17,126 nucleotides of DNA from Acidimicrobiales bacterium. Its GTDB lineage: Bacteria; Actinomycetota; Acidimicrobiia; Acidimicrobiales; Poriferisodalaceae. The notes beneath the pieces are model-generated. The model was not told the DNA's origin. It did no database searches and was given only the letters and a program-made list of their open reading frames with translations. Numbering within the stretch: position 1 is the stretch's first letter; each line of letters opens with the position of its first letter. Positions 14,303-17,126 of the stretch are shown here, one piece after another. Both the position numbers and the translations under genes were made by a program. The DNA is taken from assembly GCA_020439485.1 (NCBI GenBank), contig JAGQSP010000025.1:1-17126 (forward strand), written 5' to 3'.

Positions 14303-15409
14303 GTGGCCGAGCCACTGAAGGACAGCTTCGGCGTCGACGTAATCGATGCAATCGCCGCCCAGGTCCAACTGGTACACCCGTCGTTCGACCGTGCCCGATT
14401 CATCGCCTACTGCACCGATGGCTACGCCGACCTCGAGCTGACGCCCAGAGCCAGACGCATTGCCGAAGGCCTGGCGCAGAACCTCCCACAGGACCGATCC
14501 GCAGCGATCGCGATATTGCACAAGGCGGTCGAGGCCTGGCCCGCAGCCGATGGGTCGCCGATGGGGCCGTTCGTGCACCTGCCGGCGGTGTTCTTCGTCG
14601 CCGAACACGGACTGGACCATTTCGAGCAATCGATGGAGTTGCAGCGCGAGCTGACGAAGCGCTTCACAGCCGAGTTCAGCATCAGAGCGTTCATCGAAGC
14701 CCATCCCGAGCAAACGATGAGGCGGCTCGCTCAATGGGCCACCGACCCCGACGAGCACGTGCGGCGTCTCGTGTCGGAGGGAACCCGGCCCCGGTTGCCC
14801 TGGGCGCGGCGGCTGCCCGTGTTTCAGGCCGATCCATCCCCGGTGTTGGATCTGCTCGAAGTGCTGAAGGACGATCCGTCCGAGTACGTCAGGCGCTCTG
14901 TGGCCAACAACCTCAACGACATCGCCAAAGACAACCCCGACCTAGTCGTGGAGGTTGCCAGGCGTTGGCTGGTGGATGCGTCGCCAGAACGTCGCCGCAT
15001 GGTCAGACACGGGCTCCGTTCGTTGATCAAGGCCGGACATGCCGGAGCCCTCGAGGCCATGGGGTTCGGACACCGGTCGGGGTTGTCGCCCGTTCGAACG
15101 TCGATCGAGCCGTCGGTCGCCGCGATAGGCACCAAGGTGGTGGTCGCGGTCGACCTCCACAACCCTGGCACCGAGCCTGAAAGCGCGTTGGTCGACATCA
15201 GGATCCACTTCGTCAAGGCCGATGGTTCGACCTCTGCGAAGGTCTTCAAGGGCGCCGAGCTAGAGGTCGAGCCCGACGCTGTGCGCAGTGTTCGCAAGAC
15301 GATCTCGGTGGCCCAGCAATCGACGCGTCGCCACTACAGCGGATGGCACGCAGTCGAACTGCTGGTCAACGGCAGGGCAATCGACTTGGGCGGTTTCGAG
15401 CTCGTCTAG
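14303..15409 (+). CDS. DNA alkylation repair protein, AlkC-type HEAT-like repeat glycosylase
   Basis: 368 residues from GTG 14303, chosen because VAEPLKDSFG is the typical opening of this family; a weak ribosome site only. Residues about 1-255 are alpha-helical HEAT-like repeats, with strongly conserved blocks VRRLVSEGTRPRLPWA, LLEVLKDDPSEYVRRSVA and RRRMVRHGLRSLIK. Residues about 260-368 form a beta-rich, Ig-like tail (SIEPSVAAIGTKVVVAVDL, IHFVKADGSTSAKVFKG). A HEAT array with such a tail is the layout known for AlkC, a non-base-flipping glycosylase that releases N3-alkyl bases; AlkD lacks the tail. It lies 20 bp behind the P450 gene and 10 bp before a CoA-lyase gene, so co-transcription is likely although the functions differ. 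Confidence 0.82.
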   Translation: MAEPLKDSFGVDVIDAIAAQVQLVHPSFDRARFIAYCTDGYADLELTPRARRIAEGLAQNLPQDRSAAIAILHKAVEAWPAADGSPMGPFVHLPAVFFVAEHGLDHFEQSMELQRELTKRFTAEFSIRAFIEAHPEQTMRRLAQWATDPDEHVRRLVSEGTRPRLPWARRLPVFQADPSPVLDLLEVLKDDPSEYVRRSVANNLNDIAKDNPDLVVEVARRWLVDASPERRRMVRHGLRSLIKAGHAGALEAMGFGHRSGLSPVRTSIEPSVAAIGTKVVVAVDLHNPGTEPESALVDIRIHFVKADGSTSAKVFKGAELEVEPDAVRSVRKTISVAQQSTRRHYSGWHAVELLVNGRAIDLGGFELV

Positions 15410-15419
15410 CCTCGTCGGT

Positions 15420-16271
15420 GTGATCAAGCCAGCCCCCCAACGCCTTCGCTCGCTGTTGTTCGCTCCGGCTGTCAGGCCCGACTTCATGGCCAAGCTGCCC
15501 GACAGGGGCGCCGACGCAGTGGTTCTCGACTGTGAAGACGCCACCCCACCAAACGCCAAGGACGAGGGGCGCTCGAACGCCAGACAGATCGCACCCGACC
15601 TGATCCAGCGCGGGTGCGCGGTGACCATACGGGTCAATGGGCCCACCAGCGAATGGTTCGAGGCCGACATCTCCCAAGGTCTGTTGCCTGAGCTTGCGGC
15701 GGTCGTGATACCCAAGGTCGAGACGGTCGCTGGGCTGGACCACATCTCGGCTCTGCTGGACCGCGCCGGCCTGCCCGAGCTGGGTGTCGTGGCGGGAATC
15801 GAAACGGCCCTCGGCGTCGCCGACGCCCGACCGCTGCTGGCTCACCCCCGGGTTGTCGCGGCATATTTCGGGGCCGAAGACTTCATCGCCGACATGGGCG
15901 GCGTCAGGACCGAGTCGAACGAAGAGGTCTTGTTCGCTCGTTCGAAGGTGGCGCTGGCAGGCCGTCTTGCAGGGGTTGCAACCCTGGATCAGGTGGTCAC
16001 CAACTTCAGAGACGACGAGCGATTCGCTCGCGAGTCGGCCCAAGCCCGGGCTCTGGGTTACGTCGGCAAGCTGTGCATCCACCCGAACCAGGTCGCGATA
16101 GCCAACGATGCCTTCATCCCCTCGCCCGACGAAGTAGACCGCGCCCGCCGCCTGTTGGCCGCTTACGAAGAGGCCGTCGAGCGAGGTGTGTCGGCAATCG
16201 ATTTCGAGGGCCAGATGGTGGATGAGCCGCTGGCCGCTCAGGCCAGGCGCATCGTCAGCTTGGGCGCTTGA
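15420..16271 (+). CDS. HpcH/HpaI-family CoA-ester lyase (CitE-like)
   Basis: 283 residues, a TIM-barrel lyase of the citrate-lyase-beta group. Motifs in order: [69 protein letters not shown] (metal-site acid residues) and [10 protein letters not shown]. Enzymes of this group cleave malyl-, beta-methylmalyl- or citramalyl-CoA to an acyl-CoA plus glyoxylate or pyruvate, with Mg2+. Stand-alone size and the absence of citrate lyase alpha and gamma genes exclude citrate lyase. Start GTG 15420, without a clear ribosome site, 10 bp after the repair gene. The 3' end overlaps the convergent MaoC gene by 17 bp. The MaoC hydratase and acyl-CoA ligase next door suggest an itaconate, leucine or methylmalyl-CoA type route; substrate not determined. 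Confidence 0.88.
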   Translation: MIKPAPQRLRSLLFAPAVRPDFMAKLPDRGADAVVLDCEDATPPNAKDEGRSNARQIAPDLIQRGCAVTIRVNGPTSEWFEADISQGLLPELAAVVIPKVETVAGLDHISALLDRAGLPELGVVAGIETALGVADARPLLAHPRVVAAYFGAEDFIADMGGVRTESNEEVLFARSKVALAGRLAGVATLDQVVTNFRDDERFARESAQARALGYVGKLCIHPNQVAIANDAFIPSPDEVDRARRLLAAYEEAVERGVSAIDFEGQMVDEPLAAQARRIVSLGA

Positions 16272-16722
16272 GCATCAGGGCGTCACGAACCGCTCGACAC
16301 ACCAGGGTGTCGTCTTGCTTGTAGGCGCGGTGCTCGAAGGTCACGACGCCCTGGGTGGGCCGACTCTTTGACTCGCGAGCCTCGGCGACCAGGGTCTCGA
16401 CCCTCAGTGTGTCGCCGTGGAACATCGGAGCCGGAAAAGTGATCTCTCGGAACCCGAGGTTGGCCACGGTGGTTCCGAGAGTGGTCTCGTGAACGCTGAT
16501 GCCGATGACCGTTGCAATGGTCAACATCGAGTTGACCAACGGTTTGCCGAACTCGGTCTCCTTCTCTGCGTAATCGAAGTCGAGGTGCAGCCATGCCGGA
16601 TTCATGGTGATCGAGGTGAACAAGACGTTGTCGGCCTCGGTCAGGGTGCGCCTGATGGCGTGCTGGATCACCAGGCCAGGAGTCAGTTCCTCGAACCATT
16701 TGCCGCTGACGGGTCGTTCCAT
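16255..16722 (-). CDS. MaoC-like (R)-specific enoyl-CoA hydratase
   Basis: 155 residues, a single hot-dog fold. [15 protein letters not shown] opens the domain; the hydratase motif is [21 protein letters not shown], followed by [19 protein letters not shown] and [15 protein letters not shown] with [18 protein letters not shown] near the end. This subgroup (NPxxLHxD) includes mesaconyl- and itaconyl-CoA-type hydratases and the mycobacterial neighbour of the CitE-like lyase Rv2498c (Rv2499c, from memory). It would add water across an enoyl-CoA and hand a malyl- or citramalyl-CoA to the lyase encoded opposite. ATG 16722 lies 9 nt after the ligase stop, so the two form a minus-strand operon. Its last 17 bases overlap the lyase gene. 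Confidence 0.87.
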   Translation of the reverse strand: MERPVSGKWFEELTPGLVIQHAIRRTLTEADNVLFTSITMNPAWLHLDFDYAEKETEFGKPLVNSMLTIATVIGISVHETTLGTTVANLGFREITFPAPMFHGDTLRVETLVAEARESKSRPTQGVVTFEHRAYKQDDTLVCRAVRDALMLKRPS

Positions 16723-16731
16723 GCGGGCACC

Positions 16732-17126
16732 CTAGCTGGCGGCGTCCCAGGTGTCGGTGGTTACGCCGGCCTCACGCAGTTCGACCTTGCGCACCTTCTC
16801 GGTGGGGGTTTTCGGCAGTGAATCGGCGACCCGTATGAAGCGGGGCACCATGAACCGCGGCATGGTCTCGCCGAGCCTGGCGTGCAGTTCTGCGGGGTCG
16901 ACCGACTGACCGGGTTTTGGAACGACTACTACCAGCACCTCGTCTTCGCCCCATTCGGACGGCACCGCAACCGCGGCCGACTCGAGGACCGCAGGGTGAT
17001 CGTTGACCTGGGCCTCGACCTCCATCGAAGAGATGTTCTCGCCACGCCGACGGATGGCGTCCTTCTTGCGGTCGACGAAGTGGAACCAGCCGTGCTCGTC
17101 GCGGTAGAAGCCGTCGCCGGTGTGGA
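16732..17126 (-). CDS. Acyl-CoA synthetase, ANL superfamily (C-terminal part)
   Basis: Only the last 130 or so residues are inside the window; the gene continues past the right edge. Visible: HTGDGFYRDEHGWFHFVDRKK with the TGD and hinge-region Asp-Arg-Lys, RRRGENISSMEVEAQVNDH (the C-domain A8 loop) and SLPKTPTEKVRKVEL, holding the catalytic A10 lysine. The RRRGENIS form recalls crotonobetaine/carnitine-CoA ligase-like members. The enzyme would activate a carboxylic acid to its CoA ester through an acyl-AMP intermediate. It is the upstream partner of the MaoC hydratase (9 nt gap), consistent with feeding an activated acid into hydration and lyase cleavage. Substrate unknown. Confidence 0.9.
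   Translation of the reverse strand, partial: HTGDGFYRDEHGWFHFVDRKKDAIRRRGENISSMEVEAQVNDHPAVLESAAVAVPSEWGEDEVLVVVVPKPGQSVDPAELHARLGETMPRFMVPRFIRVADSLPKTPTEKVRKVELREAGVTTDTWDAAS

Noticed and set aside
1..17126. tRNA, rRNA, CRISPR, insertion-sequence or phage signatures
   Set aside because: None seen; nearly all sequence is accounted for by coding regions with uniform composition, and no terminal repeats or integrase or transposase motifs were found.

Overview
High-GC, gene-dense DNA from a bacterium that looks actinobacterial, plausibly an Acidimicrobiia-type lineage rather than a mycobacterium. The evidence is GTG starts, ATGA/GTGA start-stop overlaps, very short gaps, one apparently leaderless gene, and proteins whose closest relatives (from memory) are mycobacterial. 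Genus cannot be fixed from this window. No tRNA, rRNA, CRISPR array, insertion sequence or phage gene was seen, and no stretch longer than 300 bases lacks a gene.

Left part (1-2339): an Ada/AraC/AlkA alkylation-repair fusion (minus strand, cut by the window edge) diverges from ogt. The intergenic region carries two outward-facing, nearly identical 20-bp arms that are probably the shared operator. A flavin-reductase-like gene follows ogt.

Central part (2399-12990): a compact island that resembles the Mycobacterium tuberculosis DosR (DevR) dormancy regulon gathered in one place. It holds a tandem universal stress protein (USP), a long ribosome hibernation factor with two C-terminal modules, a DevR/DosR-like LuxR-type response regulator, a Ca2+/Na+-type antiporter, and two operons. 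The first operon is USP, CBS-pair protein, APH-like/P-loop kinase fusion (Rv2004c-like), PAS histidine kinase, single receiver, and receiver fused to a DevS-type kinase core. The second is tandem USP followed by a Rip3-like site-2 protease with CBS domains. The expected GAF-haem DosS/DosT sensor is absent. In its place sits a kinase whose PAS domain keeps the FixL haem-pocket residues, including the proximal His. DosR-box-like sequences lie before the regulator gene, before the six-gene operon and, more weakly, before the USP-protease operon. My reading is an oxygen- or redox-controlled dormancy module in which a FixL-like haem sensor is wired through receiver proteins and a DevS-like kinase to a DosR-like regulator. 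This wiring is inferred.

Right part (12997-17126): a cytochrome P450 gene with a 9-bp inverted repeat around its predicted -35 box, an AlkC-type DNA alkylation repair gene, and a CitE/HpcH-type CoA-ester lyase. These converge on, and the lyase slightly overlaps, a minus-strand MaoC hydratase and the C-terminal part of an acyl-CoA ligase, which suggests a CoA-thioester catabolic set. Alkylation-repair genes of three different types therefore lie on the two sides of the dormancy island.
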